This document shows, piece after piece, positions 42,699-51,069 of a stretch of 64,000 nt of DNA. The translations under genes were made by a program, and so were the position numbers. The stretch covers positions 558,001 through 622,000 of the forward strand of contig NC_023065.1 in assembly GCF_000513295.1 (NCBI RefSeq), written 5' to 3'. The DNA is from Magnetospirillum gryphiswaldense MSR-1 v2 (lineage in GTDB: Bacteria; Pseudomonadota; Alphaproteobacteria; Rhodospirillales; Magnetospirillaceae). The notes beneath the pieces are model-generated. The model did not search any database and was not told where the DNA came from. It worked only from the letters and a program-made list of their open reading frames with translations. Position 1 is the stretch's first letter. Every line of letters begins with the position of its first letter.

Positions 42699-43061
42699 AT
42701 GATGACTCGTTTGTTCGGGGCGGTTTTTGGCGGTGCTCAGGCCGGCAATGTGAAGATGGTGAGCCCCGCGGACGTGCGCCAGTGGATCGATGCCGGCCAA
42801 GCGGTGGTCATCGATGTGCGCGAGGTCAACGAACATGCCGCCGAGCGTATCAAGGGCGCCATCAACCTGCCGCTGTCCACCTTTGAAGTCAGCCAATTGC
42901 CGGCCATTCCCGAGGGGGGAAAGCTGGTTTTCCATTGCCGGTCCGGCCAGCGTTGCGGCATGGCCGCCGCCAAGGCGGTGGGGGCCGGCTACAGTGGTGA
43001 AATCAACCGTATGGAAGGCGGCATCATGGCTTGGCGCGGCATGGGCTATCCGGTCGAATAG
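42699..43061 (+). CDS. Rhodanese-like sulfurtransferase
   Basis: A 120-residue single rhodanese domain: VSPADVRQWIDAGQAVVIDVREVNEH, HAAERIKGAINLPLS and the active-site loop HCRSGQRCGMAA with the persulfide cysteine (Cys of HCRS). No signal peptide; cytoplasmic. AGGA lies 8 nt before the ATG at 42699. It precedes fccAB by 145 bp, which suggests a role in handling sulfane sulfur, but it may be a separate transcript. Confidence 0.88.
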   Translation: MMTRLFGAVFGGAQAGNVKMVSPADVRQWIDAGQAVVIDVREVNEHAAERIKGAINLPLSTFEVSQLPAIPEGGKLVFHCRSGQRCGMAAAKAVGAGYSGEINRMEGGIMAWRGMGYPVE

Positions 43062-43112
43062 AATTGGAATAGTTTCCGCATCCCTGAATTTGCAAGGATT
43101 TCTGCCGCATTG

Positions 43113-43150
43113 CAGCAGGTTGAAAGGGTTGTCAACCCCCGTCGCTGCTG
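43113..43150. promoter_or_regulatory. Dyad element before fccA (operator candidate)
   Basis: A perfect 13-bp dyad GGGTTG-T-CAACCC (43126-43138) is nested in an outer dyad CAGCAG/CTGCTG (43113-43118, 43145-43150). It lies about 60 bp before fccA and just upstream of a TATAAC-like -10. It could be a repressor site or an RNA hairpin. Confidence 0.45.
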
Positions 43151-43205
43151 GTAGTTTTCCCTAATATAACCGTAAATAATGAAAATTCAGGGAGGAGATG
43201 ACGTC

Positions 43206-43514
43206 ATGAGGGGATTCCTCACCACGCCCGTACTATGTCTTGCGTTCGGACTGGCCATGGCGCCGGTTGCCGCCGGGGCCGCCGATGCGGTTGCCGTGAT
43301 GGCCGATGCCTGCGCCGGCTGCCATGGTACCGACGGCCACAGCGTCGGCGGCATGCCGGCTTTTTCCGGCAAAAAAGCGGATGAGCTGAAGAAGGTTCTG
43401 CACGACTACAAGTCGGGCAGCCGCGAGGCGACGGTCATGGACCGTATCGCCAAGGCCTATAGCGTCGAGCAATTGGACGCCATCGCCGACTATTACGCCA
43501 GCCGCAAGAAATAA
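43206..43514 (+). CDS. fccA: Flavocytochrome c sulfide dehydrogenase, cytochrome subunit (fccA-like)
   Basis: A 102-residue periplasmic monohaem cytochrome c. Signal peptide about residues 1-28 (LTTPVLCLAFGLAMAPVAAGAA), one haem site CAGCH (MADACAGCHGTDGHSV), and a C-terminal helix (SVEQLDAIADYYASRKK). GGAGGAG lies 8 nt before the ATG at 43206. It is 11 bp from the flavoprotein gene, the standard FccAB arrangement. FccA in some bacteria is dihaem; this is the short one-haem type. Confidence 0.88.
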   Translation: MRGFLTTPVLCLAFGLAMAPVAAGAADAVAVMADACAGCHGTDGHSVGGMPAFSGKKADELKKVLHDYKSGSREATVMDRIAKAYSVEQLDAIADYYASRKK

Positions 43515-43525
43515 GGGGAACCACC

Positions 43526-44800
43526 ATGACCAACATCTCTCGCCGGACCTTTAATGGTCTGCTGGGTGCTGCCGGTGCGCTGACCCTGGCCGGCGGCCTG
43601 TCGGCCTGTTCCAGCGGCGCCCGCGTCGTCGTCGTCGGCGGCGGCTTTGGCGGCGCCACCGCCGCCAAGTACCTGAAGCGCTATGATCCCAGCCTGGACG
43701 TCACCCTGATCGATTCCCAGGCCACCCACTTCACCTGCCCGTTCTCGAACACCGTCCTGGTGGGCATGAACGACATGTCGTACATCGAGCGCAAGTTCGA
43801 CAAGCTCACCAGCATGCACGGCGTCAAGGTGTTCACCGACATGGTGACCGCCATCGACCCGGCCACCAAGGTGGTCAAGACCGCCGGCGGCAAGACCTTT
43901 GAATACGACCGTCTGATCGTGTCGCCGGGCATCGACTTCAAGTGGAACGCCATCGAGGGCTACGACGCCGCCGCCGCCGAGATCATGCCCCATGCCTGGA
44001 AGGCCGGTCCGCAGACCGTGCTGCTGAAGAAGCAGTTGGAAGCCATGCCCAATGGCGGTCTGGTGGTCATCGCGCCGCCGGGCAACCCGTTCCGCTGCCC
44101 GCCCGGCCCGTACGAGCGCGCCAGCCTGATCGCCGGCTATCTGAAGAAGCACAAGCCCAAGTCCAAGCTGTTGATTCTCGACGCCAAGGACGCCTTCGCC
44201 AAGGACAAGCTGTTCAAGGAAGGCTGGGAAAAGATGTACGACGACATCATCGAATGGGTGCCGGCGGCCAAGAACGGCAAGGTCACCAAGGTGAATGCCA
44301 AGGATGGCACCGTCGAGACCGATTTCGAGAAGTACAAGCCGGCGGTTGCCAACATCATTCCGCCGCAGACCGCCGGTCAGATCGCCATCACCGCCGGCCT
44401 GACCGACAAGTCGGGCTTCTGCCCGGTCGATCCCAACACCTTCGAATCGACCCTGGCCAAGAACGTCTATGTCATCGGTGATGCCGCCATCGCCGGCGAC
44501 ATGCCGAAATCGGGCTATTCGGCGTCGTCCCAGGCCAAGGTCTGCGCCGCCGCCATCGTCGCCACCTTGAAGGGCGAAAAGCCCTTGCCGCTGTCGGCCA
44601 TCAACACCTGCTATTCGCTGGTGGCCGCCGATTACGGCATCTCGGTCGCCGCCGTGTTCGCGGTCAAGGACGGCAAGATTTCCTCCATTCCCGGTTCCGG
44701 TGGTGTCAGCCCCATGGGGGCAAACTACCAGTTCCGTAAAAAGGAAGCCGACTTCGCCACCGGCTGGTATCAAAGCATCTGTCAGGATAGCTGGGCCTAA
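43526..44800 (+). CDS. fccB: Flavocytochrome c sulfide dehydrogenase, flavoprotein subunit
   Basis: FccB oxidises sulfide to sulfur or polysulfide and passes electrons to the cytochrome subunit. The 424-residue product has a Tat signal (NISRRTFNGLLGAAGALTLAGG), FAD-binding VVVVGGGFGGATAAKYL, a cysteine at the probable flavin site (THFTCPFSNTVL), and further redox-type cysteines in GNPFRCPPGPYERA and SGFCPVDPNTFES. The C-terminal NVYVIGDAAIAGDMPKSG is the second nucleotide block. Encoded directly after fccA. Confidence 0.92.
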   Translation: MTNISRRTFNGLLGAAGALTLAGGLSACSSGARVVVVGGGFGGATAAKYLKRYDPSLDVTLIDSQATHFTCPFSNTVLVGMNDMSYIERKFDKLTSMHGVKVFTDMVTAIDPATKVVKTAGGKTFEYDRLIVSPGIDFKWNAIEGYDAAAAEIMPHAWKAGPQTVLLKKQLEAMPNGGLVVIAPPGNPFRCPPGPYERASLIAGYLKKHKPKSKLLILDAKDAFAKDKLFKEGWEKMYDDIIEWVPAAKNGKVTKVNAKDGTVETDFEKYKPAVANIIPPQTAGQIAITAGLTDKSGFCPVDPNTFESTLAKNVYVIGDAAIAGDMPKSGYSASSQAKVCAAAIVATLKGEKPLPLSAINTCYSLVAADYGISVAAVFAVKDGKISSIPGSGGVSPMGANYQFRKKEADFATGWYQSICQDSWA

Positions 44801-44822
44801 TCATTGTATTGACCATTCTTAA

Positions 44823-44850
44823 CCCGCCCCTTGTGAAAGGGGCGGGCTTT
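44823..44850 (+). terminator. Intrinsic terminator after fccB
   Basis: CCCGCCCCTT pairs with AAGGGGCGGG around a 4-nt loop, followed by CTTTGG. It closes the fccAB unit. Confidence 0.8.
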
Positions 44851-44953
44851 GGTCGTTGTTCATGATCCTGTGAAAAAATAGCCCTACATTAGTGTATTTA
44901 TGTGTTGCGGCTCATATTGTTGATTATCTATATTAGCTTTTATGCAAACGCGA

Positions 44954-44984
44954 GGCGGGATAACCCGCCCGATCACGGGATCGG
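44954..44984. repeat. Two adjacent small hairpins before the dihaem cytochrome gene
   Basis: GGCGGG-ATAA-CCCGCC (44954-44969) and CCGATC/GATCGG (44969-44984) lie side by side about 30-60 bp before the start at 45014. They may be part of a 5' leader. The rest of 44851-45013 is AT-rich and shows no gene. Confidence 0.45.
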
Positions 44985-45013
44985 CTACACGTCCAAGAGG
45001 GGGCTTTGTCCAC

Positions 45014-45688
45014 ATGCTCATGCGTCGCCTACACACCATCACCATCCTGGCCGCGGCCTCGTTGTCCGGTCTGGCCGGCGCCGTCCAGGCGGCTGAAATC
45101 GAATCCACCCTGGCCCGTGGCGGTCGTCTGTACGACAACTGGTCGAAGGAATTGAAGACCACCCGCCCCGAGGAACCGCACCCGGCCTATACCGGTAAGG
45201 CGCCGAAGAATTCGTGGCGCTGCACCGCCTGTCATGGCTGGGACTATTCCGGCGACAAGGGCGCCGGGGTCAAGGGTATCACCGGGGCCAAGGGCAAGCC
45301 GGAAGCGTCCATCGTCGCCATCTTGCGCGACAAGACCCATGGCTATGGCCCCGACAAGCTGTCGGACAAGGATGCCAATGATCTGGCCATGTTCGTGTCC
45401 AAGGGCCAGATCGACATGTCCAAATATGTCGACCCCACTACCAACCTGTCCAAGGGCAACCCTGCCAAGGGCGAGATTTATTACAACACCCTGTGCGGTG
45501 TCTGCCATGGGCCCGACGGCAAGAAGGTCAGCACCGGCATGGCCCTGGGCCAGGCCGCGGATTACCCGGCGGCCATGCTGCACAAGGCGCTGAACGGTCA
45601 GCCGGCGGAAGCCATGCCCATGCTGCGCGCGTTCGACCACGGTATTTCCGCCGATATCGTCGCCTATACCAAGTCGTTGCCGAAGTAA
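45014..45688 (+). CDS. Periplasmic dihaem c-type cytochrome
   Basis: A 224-residue protein with a signal peptide (about 1-28, RRLHTITILAAASLSGLAGAVQA). There are two cytochrome c domains: haem site CTACH at residues 70-74 (SWRCTACHGWDYSGDKG) and CGVCH at 161-165 (TLCGVCHGPDGKKV). Likely axial methionines are present in the second domain (AMPMLRAF). It lies 6 bp before a NapC/NirT-type gene, so it probably exchanges electrons with that quinol dehydrogenase. Start ATG 45014 or 45020; a longer reading from 44942 has no ribosome site. Confidence 0.85.
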   Translation: MLMRRLHTITILAAASLSGLAGAVQAAEIESTLARGGRLYDNWSKELKTTRPEEPHPAYTGKAPKNSWRCTACHGWDYSGDKGAGVKGITGAKGKPEASIVAILRDKTHGYGPDKLSDKDANDLAMFVSKGQIDMSKYVDPTTNLSKGNPAKGEIYYNTLCGVCHGPDGKKVSTGMALGQAADYPAAMLHKALNGQPAEAMPMLRAFDHGISADIVAYTKSLPK

Positions 45689-45694
45689 GCGGCG

Positions 45695-46297
45695 ATGAGC
45701 GGGCAAGCCCCCAACGCCCCCGATGGTGGCGCCGCGCATCCGCGGCGCCACAAGCGCCCGCCCGTCCAAGCCTTCTGGCGCAAGGCGGTGTTGGTGTGGA
45801 TCGGCGTGGCGCTCGGCATTTTCGGCATGGCCGGTTTCGTCACCGCCATCGAATGGACCAACCGCACCGAATTCTGCGTTTCATGCCATTCCATGAAGCA
45901 GAATTACGCTGAGTACAAGGATAGCGTCCATTACATCAACCGCAGCGGCGCCCATGCCCAATGCGCCGATTGCCATGTGCCCAAGGCCCTGGGGCCGAAG
46001 CTGGTGCGCAAGGTGATGGCGGTCAACGACATCATCGCCGAAATCAAGGGCACCATCGACACCCCGGAAAAGCTGGAGGCCATGCGGCCCGTCCTGGCCG
46101 AGCGGGTGTGGAAATACATGGCCGACAGCGATTCGCGCGAATGCCGCAATTGCCATTCCTTCGATTCCATGAACATGGCCAAGCAAGGCACCGCCGGTCG
46201 CCTGAAACACCCGGAAGCGGCACTTGAAGGCAAGACCTGCATCAATTGCCACAAGGGCGTGGCCCATAAACTACCGTCCAGCAAGGACGATCTGTAA
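45695..46297 (+). CDS. NapC/NirT-family tetrahaem quinol dehydrogenase
   Basis: A 200-residue membrane-anchored cytochrome. One N-terminal helix (KAVLVWIGVALGIFGMAGFVTAI, about residues 30-52) is followed by four haem sites: CVSCH (with SMKQNY), CADCH, CRNCH and CINCH. This is the NapC/NirT/CymA pattern, which passes electrons from quinol to periplasmic reductases or cytochromes. No reductase is encoded nearby; the dihaem cytochrome upstream is the only visible partner. A charged N-terminal tail precedes the helix. Confidence 0.9.
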   Translation: MSGQAPNAPDGGAAHPRRHKRPPVQAFWRKAVLVWIGVALGIFGMAGFVTAIEWTNRTEFCVSCHSMKQNYAEYKDSVHYINRSGAHAQCADCHVPKALGPKLVRKVMAVNDIIAEIKGTIDTPEKLEAMRPVLAERVWKYMADSDSRECRNCHSFDSMNMAKQGTAGRLKHPEAALEGKTCINCHKGVAHKLPSSKDDL

Positions 46298-46306
46298 AAA
46301 AGTCAT

Positions 46307-46371
46307 GACACGGATGGACACGTATAAATACGGATGTAAGTGAAAGTATTGTATCCGTGTCCATCCGTGTC
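46307..46371. repeat. Palindromic intergenic repeat, copy 2
   Basis: GACACGGATGGACACG (46307-46322) is exactly inverted at 46356-46371, giving a perfect 16-bp stem with a 33-nt AT-rich loop. It shares the ACGGAT/ATCCGT unit with the repeat at 37170-37276. It lies between the convergent tetrahaem cytochrome and recQ genes and could act as a terminator for both. Confidence 0.75.
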
Positions 46372-46389
46372 TTTAAATAAACTGTTGTT

Positions 46390-48192
46390 CTACCCCAGCA
46401 GAACTTCCAGGAACAGATCGCCATAGCGTTCCAGCTTGGCTTCGCCGATGCCGTGGATGCCGCGCATTTCCGCCAATGATGTCGGGCGCTCGGCGGCCAG
46501 TTCGATCAGCGTGCGGTCGGGGAACACGGCATAGGCCGGGATGCCCTGGTCGGTGGCCAGTTCGCGCCGCAGCTTCTTCAATTCCGCCAGCAGATCGTGG
46601 TCGATGTCGTTGCGCAGCACCGCTGGCACCGGCTTGTCCCGTTTGCTCTTACCCTTGGCCTTCAGCGTGTCGGTACGCACGTCGATACGGGCGCGACCGC
46701 GCAACACCTCGCCGCCTTGTTCGGTAATGCGCCAGCCGCCATGCTCCGACAGATCCTGGCTGATCAGGCCGCCGGCATAGATTTGCCGGAACAAGGCGCG
46801 CCACTGGTCGCGGCTTTGGTCCTTGCCGACGCCGAAGGTGGGCAATTTGTCGTGGCCGAAGCGCAGGATATTGTCGTTGTCCTGGCCGATCAGGATGTTG
46901 ACCAGATGCTCGGTGCCAAAGCGCTGACCGGTACGCCAGATGGCCGACAGCGCCTTTTGCGCGTCAACCGTGCCGTCGCGCACCTGGGCGCCGTTGAGGC
47001 ACAGGTCGCAATGGCCGCACGGCTGGGTGGTCTCGCCGAAATAGGACAGCAGGGTCTGGCGGCGGCACCTGGGGGCCTCGCATAAGGCCAAAAGCGCATT
47101 CAGCTTTTGCCGCTCCACCCGCTTTTGTTCGTCCGAGGCTTGGCTGTCCTCGATCTGCTGGCGGCGCAGGCGCACATCGCCCAATCCGTACAGGGTCAGG
47201 GTTTCCGCCGGCAAGCCGTCGCGTCCGGCGCGACCGATTTCCTGATAATAGGCTTCGATGGATTTGGGCAGATCGGCATGGGCGACGAAGCGCACGTCGG
47301 GTTTGTCGATGCCCATGCCGAACGCCACGGTGGCGACCATGACGATTCCGTCCTCGCGCAGGAAGGTGTCCTGGTTGTTTTCGCGCCGGCCTTTGTCCAG
47401 GCCGGCGTGATAGACCAAGGCGCGGTGGCCGGCATCGTTAAGACCCTGGGCCAGATCCTCGCAGCCGGCGCGCGAACTGCAATAGATGATGCCGCTGTCG
47501 CCCTTACGTTCTTTGAGGAAGCCCAGCAATTGCCGGCGCGGGCTGTCCTTGGCCTGCATGGCCAGCATCAGATTGGGCCGGTCGAAGCCGCCGATGAAGA
47601 TGCGCGGCGGCGCGTCGAACAGGCGTTCGGCGATGTCGGCGCGGGTGGCGGCGTCGGCGGTGGCGGTGAAGGCGATGGTCTGGACCTGACCGAGCGCACG
47701 GCGGAATTCACCCAAGGCCAGATATTCGGGGCGGAAATCGTGGCCCCACTGGCTGACGCAATGGGCCTCGTCGATGGCCAGACGGGCGGTGCCGCTGCGG
47801 CGCAGGAAATCCACCGTTTCCGACCGGGCCAGCCGTTCGGGGGCGAGGTACAGCAATTTCAGCTCGCGGCGGCGGATCAAGTCGAAGACCCGCCGGCTTT
47901 CGTCGGAATCGTTGGCGGAATTCATCGCCGCCGCCGCCACGCCGTAATTGGTCATTTGCGCCACCTGATCACGCATCAGCGCGATCAGCGGCGACACCAC
48001 CACGGTCAGGCCATCGCCGATGATCGCCGGCAATTGGTAGCACAGCGACTTGCCGGCGCCGGTGGGCATGATGGCCAACACATCCTCGCCGGCCAGGATG
48101 GGGGTGATGATATCCTCTTGCCCCGGTCGAAACGAATCGAAGCCGAATACCGAGGACAGGCAGGCGCGGGCAGAGGCGAGGGAAGCGGTCAT
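46390..48192 (-). CDS. recQ: ATP-dependent DNA helicase RecQ
   Basis: RecQ unwinds DNA 3'-5' in recombination and repair. The 600-residue product has Walker A (LAIMPTGAGKSLCYQLP), DEAH (LAIDEAHCVSQWGHDFRPEY), motif VI (QEIGRAGRDGLPAE), the RecQ zinc cysteines (CEAPRCRR ... CGHCDLC), winged helix and a C-terminal HRDC domain (ELKKLRRELATDQGIPAYAV). The start MTASLASARACL at 48192 follows family length; the frame is open further upstream to 48453 but without homology. Confidence 0.95.
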   Translation of the reverse strand: MTASLASARACLSSVFGFDSFRPGQEDIITPILAGEDVLAIMPTGAGKSLCYQLPAIIGDGLTVVVSPLIALMRDQVAQMTNYGVAAAAMNSANDSDESRRVFDLIRRRELKLLYLAPERLARSETVDFLRRSGTARLAIDEAHCVSQWGHDFRPEYLALGEFRRALGQVQTIAFTATADAATRADIAERLFDAPPRIFIGGFDRPNLMLAMQAKDSPRRQLLGFLKERKGDSGIIYCSSRAGCEDLAQGLNDAGHRALVYHAGLDKGRRENNQDTFLREDGIVMVATVAFGMGIDKPDVRFVAHADLPKSIEAYYQEIGRAGRDGLPAETLTLYGLGDVRLRRQQIEDSQASDEQKRVERQKLNALLALCEAPRCRRQTLLSYFGETTQPCGHCDLCLNGAQVRDGTVDAQKALSAIWRTGQRFGTEHLVNILIGQDNDNILRFGHDKLPTFGVGKDQSRDQWRALFRQIYAGGLISQDLSEHGGWRITEQGGEVLRGRARIDVRTDTLKAKGKSKRDKPVPAVLRNDIDHDLLAELKKLRRELATDQGIPAYAVFPDRTLIELAAERPTSLAEMRGIHGIGEAKLERYGDLFLEVLLG

Positions 48193-48430
48193 GACCAACG
48201 GGGCAGGGGGCAAGGGGCGGCATTGTAGCCTTTGACGTCCGGCCATGCCACGAAATCCCCGTCTTGGTATATTGGTGCCGTCGCCCCACCCCTGGGAGCG
48301 AGGGGCTGAAACCTTATTGTGACAGTGGGCAATCGATGGCCATCTATTACCAAAGTGTTCGGGTTGTTCGAAATAAATACATAAAAAACAAATAGTTAGA
48401 ATGAATTGGCGAGAATGTTTTGTGACAGTC

Positions 48431-48471
48431 TTTGTCATAAAACCTTCATCCATGCATCGCTGTTCTGTAAC
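48431..48471 (+). promoter_or_regulatory. PHO box and promoter of pstS
   Basis: TTGTCATAAAACCTTCAT (48432-48449) matches the PhoB-box pattern of two CTGTCAT-like 7-mers separated by four A/T-rich bases. A further half-site (TGTGACAG) lies just upstream at 48421-48428. A -10-like TGTAAC (about 48466) follows at the expected distance. PhoB is encoded in the same gene run, so autoregulation by phosphate is likely. Confidence 0.7.
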
Positions 48472-48549
48472 ACAGAATGGCTAAAGTGGCGTCCAGCGAG
48501 ACCGCCTGGTTTCGCGCCAGATTTGTTCGATCTATCGGAGGACCCACCT

Positions 48550-49581
48550 ATGAGGAAGACCCTGGCCGTTGCGGCCGTTGCCCTTGCGACCGTTTCCTTT
48601 GCCGGCGCTGCTCAGGCCCGCGACCAGATCCGCGTTGTCGGGTCGTCCACGGTTTATCCGTTCACCACCGCCGTTGCCGAGCAGTTCGGCAAGGCCGGCA
48701 AGTTCAAGACCCCGGTGGTCGAATCCACCGGCACCGGCGGCGGCTTCAAGCTGTTCTGCGCCGGCGTCGGCCCGGATCATCCGGATCTGACCAATGCCTC
48801 GCGCGCCATCAAGAAGTCGGAAATGGAATCCTGCGCCAAGAACGGCGTCACCGACGTCGTCGAGATGAAGGTGGGTTATGACGGCATCGTGCTGGCCGCT
48901 TCCAAGAAGGCCAAGCACATCGACGTCACCCGCAAGCAGCTGTTCCTGGCCTTGGCCAAGGAAGTGCCGGTAAATGGCAAGCTGGTGGAAAATCCCTACA
49001 CCACCTGGAACCAGATCGACCCCAGCCTGCCGGCCTCCAAGATCGAAGTGCTGGGCCCGCCGCCCACCTCCGGTACCCGTGACGCCTTCCTGGAACTGGT
49101 GATGGAAATCGGTGCCGAAGCTTTCCCGGAAATCAAGGAACTGAAGAAGACCGACGAAAAGGCCTTCAAGAAGGTGTTCTCGTCCATCCGTGAAGACGGC
49201 GCCTATGTGGAAGCCGGCGAAAACGACAACCTGATCGTTCAGAAGCTGGATGCCAACGCCAACGCTTTCGGCATCTTCGGCTATTCCTTCCTGGACCAGA
49301 ACTCGGACAAGCTGCAGGGTTCCATGGTCGATGGCGTCGCGCCGACCTTCGAAGCCATCGCCGCTGGCAAGTACCCGGTGTCGCGTCCGCTGTTCGTCTA
49401 TGCCAAGAAGGCCCACGTTGGCCAGATCCCCGGCATCAAGGAATACCTGGCCGAATACACCTCGGAAAAGGCCTGGGGCAAGTCCGGCTATCTGGCCGAC
49501 AAGGGCCTGATCCCCATGCCTGACGCCGAGCGTAAGGAATGGGCCGCCAAGATCAACGGTCTTGAAGCCCTGAAGATGTAA
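48550..49581 (+). CDS. pstS: Phosphate ABC transporter, substrate-binding protein
   Basis: PstS binds phosphate in the periplasm. The 343-residue product has a signal peptide (MRKTLAVAAVALATVSFAGAAQA) and the binding-site blocks VVGSSTVYPFTTAVAEQFG, ESTGTGGGFKLFCAG, LTNASRAIKKSE, VGYDGIVLA and PPPTSGTRDAFLEL. The start at 48550 follows GGAGGA; a longer reading from 48406 overlaps the PHO box and is rejected. A terminator follows before pstC. Confidence 0.96.
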   Translation: MRKTLAVAAVALATVSFAGAAQARDQIRVVGSSTVYPFTTAVAEQFGKAGKFKTPVVESTGTGGGFKLFCAGVGPDHPDLTNASRAIKKSEMESCAKNGVTDVVEMKVGYDGIVLAASKKAKHIDVTRKQLFLALAKEVPVNGKLVENPYTTWNQIDPSLPASKIEVLGPPPTSGTRDAFLELVMEIGAEAFPEIKELKKTDEKAFKKVFSSIREDGAYVEAGENDNLIVQKLDANANAFGIFGYSFLDQNSDKLQGSMVDGVAPTFEAIAAGKYPVSRPLFVYAKKAHVGQIPGIKEYLAEYTSEKAWGKSGYLADKGLIPMPDAERKEWAAKINGLEALKM

Positions 49582-49587
49582 TGGTAC

Positions 49588-49626
49588 TGCGGTCGCCCTG
49601 GTGTCCCTCGGGCGACCGCATTTTTC
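49588..49626 (+). terminator. Stem-loop with T tract between pstS and pstC
   Basis: TGCGGTCGCCC pairs perfectly with GGGCGACCGCA around an 11-nt loop, followed by TTTTTC. Partial read-through would give much more PstS than transporter. Confidence 0.88.
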
Positions 49627-49692
49627 TTTTAACGATTTGACGCCTTTCCCCGCCCCAATTTTGGGGGCAGAACCGCCAACCTGACGGGTCCC

Positions 49693-51069
49693 ATGCAGCT
49701 CCTCACCTTGATGGTCGTCCTGCTGTTGCTGACGACGTTCGGCTATCGTCTGGGGCGCAACCGCGCCCTGGCCTCCGCCAGCGGCAATCCCCGCCTGCTG
49801 CACTCGCTGCCCTCTTATCACGGCTATTACGTCGCCTTGTGGTGCGGCCTGCCGGCGCTTTTCGTCATTATCGGCTGGCTGATGCTGGAACCGGCCATCT
49901 TGCATGGCACGGTGATGTCGTCCTTGCCGGCGGATCTGCAAAGCCTGCCGGAAGAGCGTCTGGCCCTGGTCTACAACGAGGTCAGGAACGTCGCCCGTCA
50001 CGGCCATGTGCCCAGCAATGCGGCTGTGGGCGAGGCGGCGCAGCATTACACCAGCCTGCGCACCACCATGTTCTTCTCGGTGGCGGTGGCGTCGCTGGCC
50101 GTGGCCGTGGCCGCCCTGGCCTTCGCCCATCGTCGCATTCACACCAATCTGCGCGCCCGCAACCGGGTGGAAGCGGCGGTCAAGGTGTTCCTGGTGGCGG
50201 CGTCGACGGTGGCCATCTTCACCACCATCGGCATCGTGCTGTCGCTGCTGTTTGAAAGCTTGCGCTTCTTCCAGACGGTGTCGCTGTTCGACTTCCTGTT
50301 CGGTACCCAGTGGAGCCCGCAGATGGCCATCCGCGCCGATCAGGTGGGCAGCTCGGGGGCGTTCGGCGCCGTACCGTTGTTCGCCGGCACGCTGTTGATC
50401 TCGGGTATCGCCATGCTGGTCGCCGTGCCCCTGGGCCTGCTGTCGGCCATCTACATGTCCGAATACGCGGCCCCCAAGTTCCGCTCGGTGGTCAAGCCGC
50501 TGCTTGAGGTTCTGGCCGGTATCCCCACCGTGGTCTACGGCTTCTTCGCCGCCCTGACCGTGGCGCCGTTCATCCGCGACATGGGCGCCCATGTGGGCTT
50601 GTCGGTGGCCTCCGAAAGCGCCCTGGCCGCCGGTCTGGTCATGGGCATCATGATCATCCCCTTCGTCTCGTCGCTGTCCGACGACGTCATCACCGCCGTG
50701 CCGCAAAGCTTGCGCGAAGGCTCGTACGGTCTGGGCGCCACCAAGTCGGAAACCATCCGTCAGGTGGTCATTCCGGCGGCGCTGCCCGGCATCGTCGGCG
50801 GCGTGCTGCTGGCCGCCAGCCGCGCCATCGGCGAAACCATGATCGTGGTGATGGCCGCCGGCCTGGCCGCCAACCTGACCGCCAATCCGTTGGAAGCGGT
50901 GACCACGGTGACCACCCAGATCGTCACCCTGCTGGTGGGCGATCAGGAATTCGACAGCCCGAAGACGCTGGCCGCTTTCGCCCTGGGGCTGGTGCTGTTC
51001 ACCGTCACCTTGGCGCTGAACGTGGTCGCGCTCCACATCGTCAACAAATATCGTGAAAAATATGACTGA
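49693..51069 (+). CDS. pstC: Phosphate ABC transporter, permease PstC
   Basis: A 458-residue inner-membrane permease, longer than the 300-320 residue E. coli form because of an N-terminal region with two extra helices (LLTLMVVLLLLTTFGYRLG; YVALWCGLPALFVIIGWLML). The core permease has GAVPLFAGTLLISGIAMLVAVPLGL, LEVLAGIPTVVYGFFA and the ABC-coupling EAA-like loop LREGSYGLGATKSETIRQVVIP. The extended type is usual in alphaproteobacteria. Overlaps pstA by 8 bp. Confidence 0.95.
   Translation: MQLLTLMVVLLLLTTFGYRLGRNRALASASGNPRLLHSLPSYHGYYVALWCGLPALFVIIGWLMLEPAILHGTVMSSLPADLQSLPEERLALVYNEVRNVARHGHVPSNAAVGEAAQHYTSLRTTMFFSVAVASLAVAVAALAFAHRRIHTNLRARNRVEAAVKVFLVAASTVAIFTTIGIVLSLLFESLRFFQTVSLFDFLFGTQWSPQMAIRADQVGSSGAFGAVPLFAGTLLISGIAMLVAVPLGLLSAIYMSEYAAPKFRSVVKPLLEVLAGIPTVVYGFFAALTVAPFIRDMGAHVGLSVASESALAAGLVMGIMIIPFVSSLSDDVITAVPQSLREGSYGLGATKSETIRQVVIPAALPGIVGGVLLAASRAIGETMIVVMAAGLAANLTANPLEAVTTVTTQIVTLLVGDQEFDSPKTLAAFALGLVLFTVTLALNVVALHIVNKYREKYD

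Noticed and set aside
44902-45013. Upstream extension of the dihaem cytochrome
   Set aside because: No ribosome site, and the added residues would precede a good signal peptide; the DNA holds two hairpins instead.
48406-48549. Longer N-terminus for PstS
   Set aside because: It would overlap the PHO box and lacks a signal peptide; the start at 48550 has a ribosome site and a proper signal sequence.
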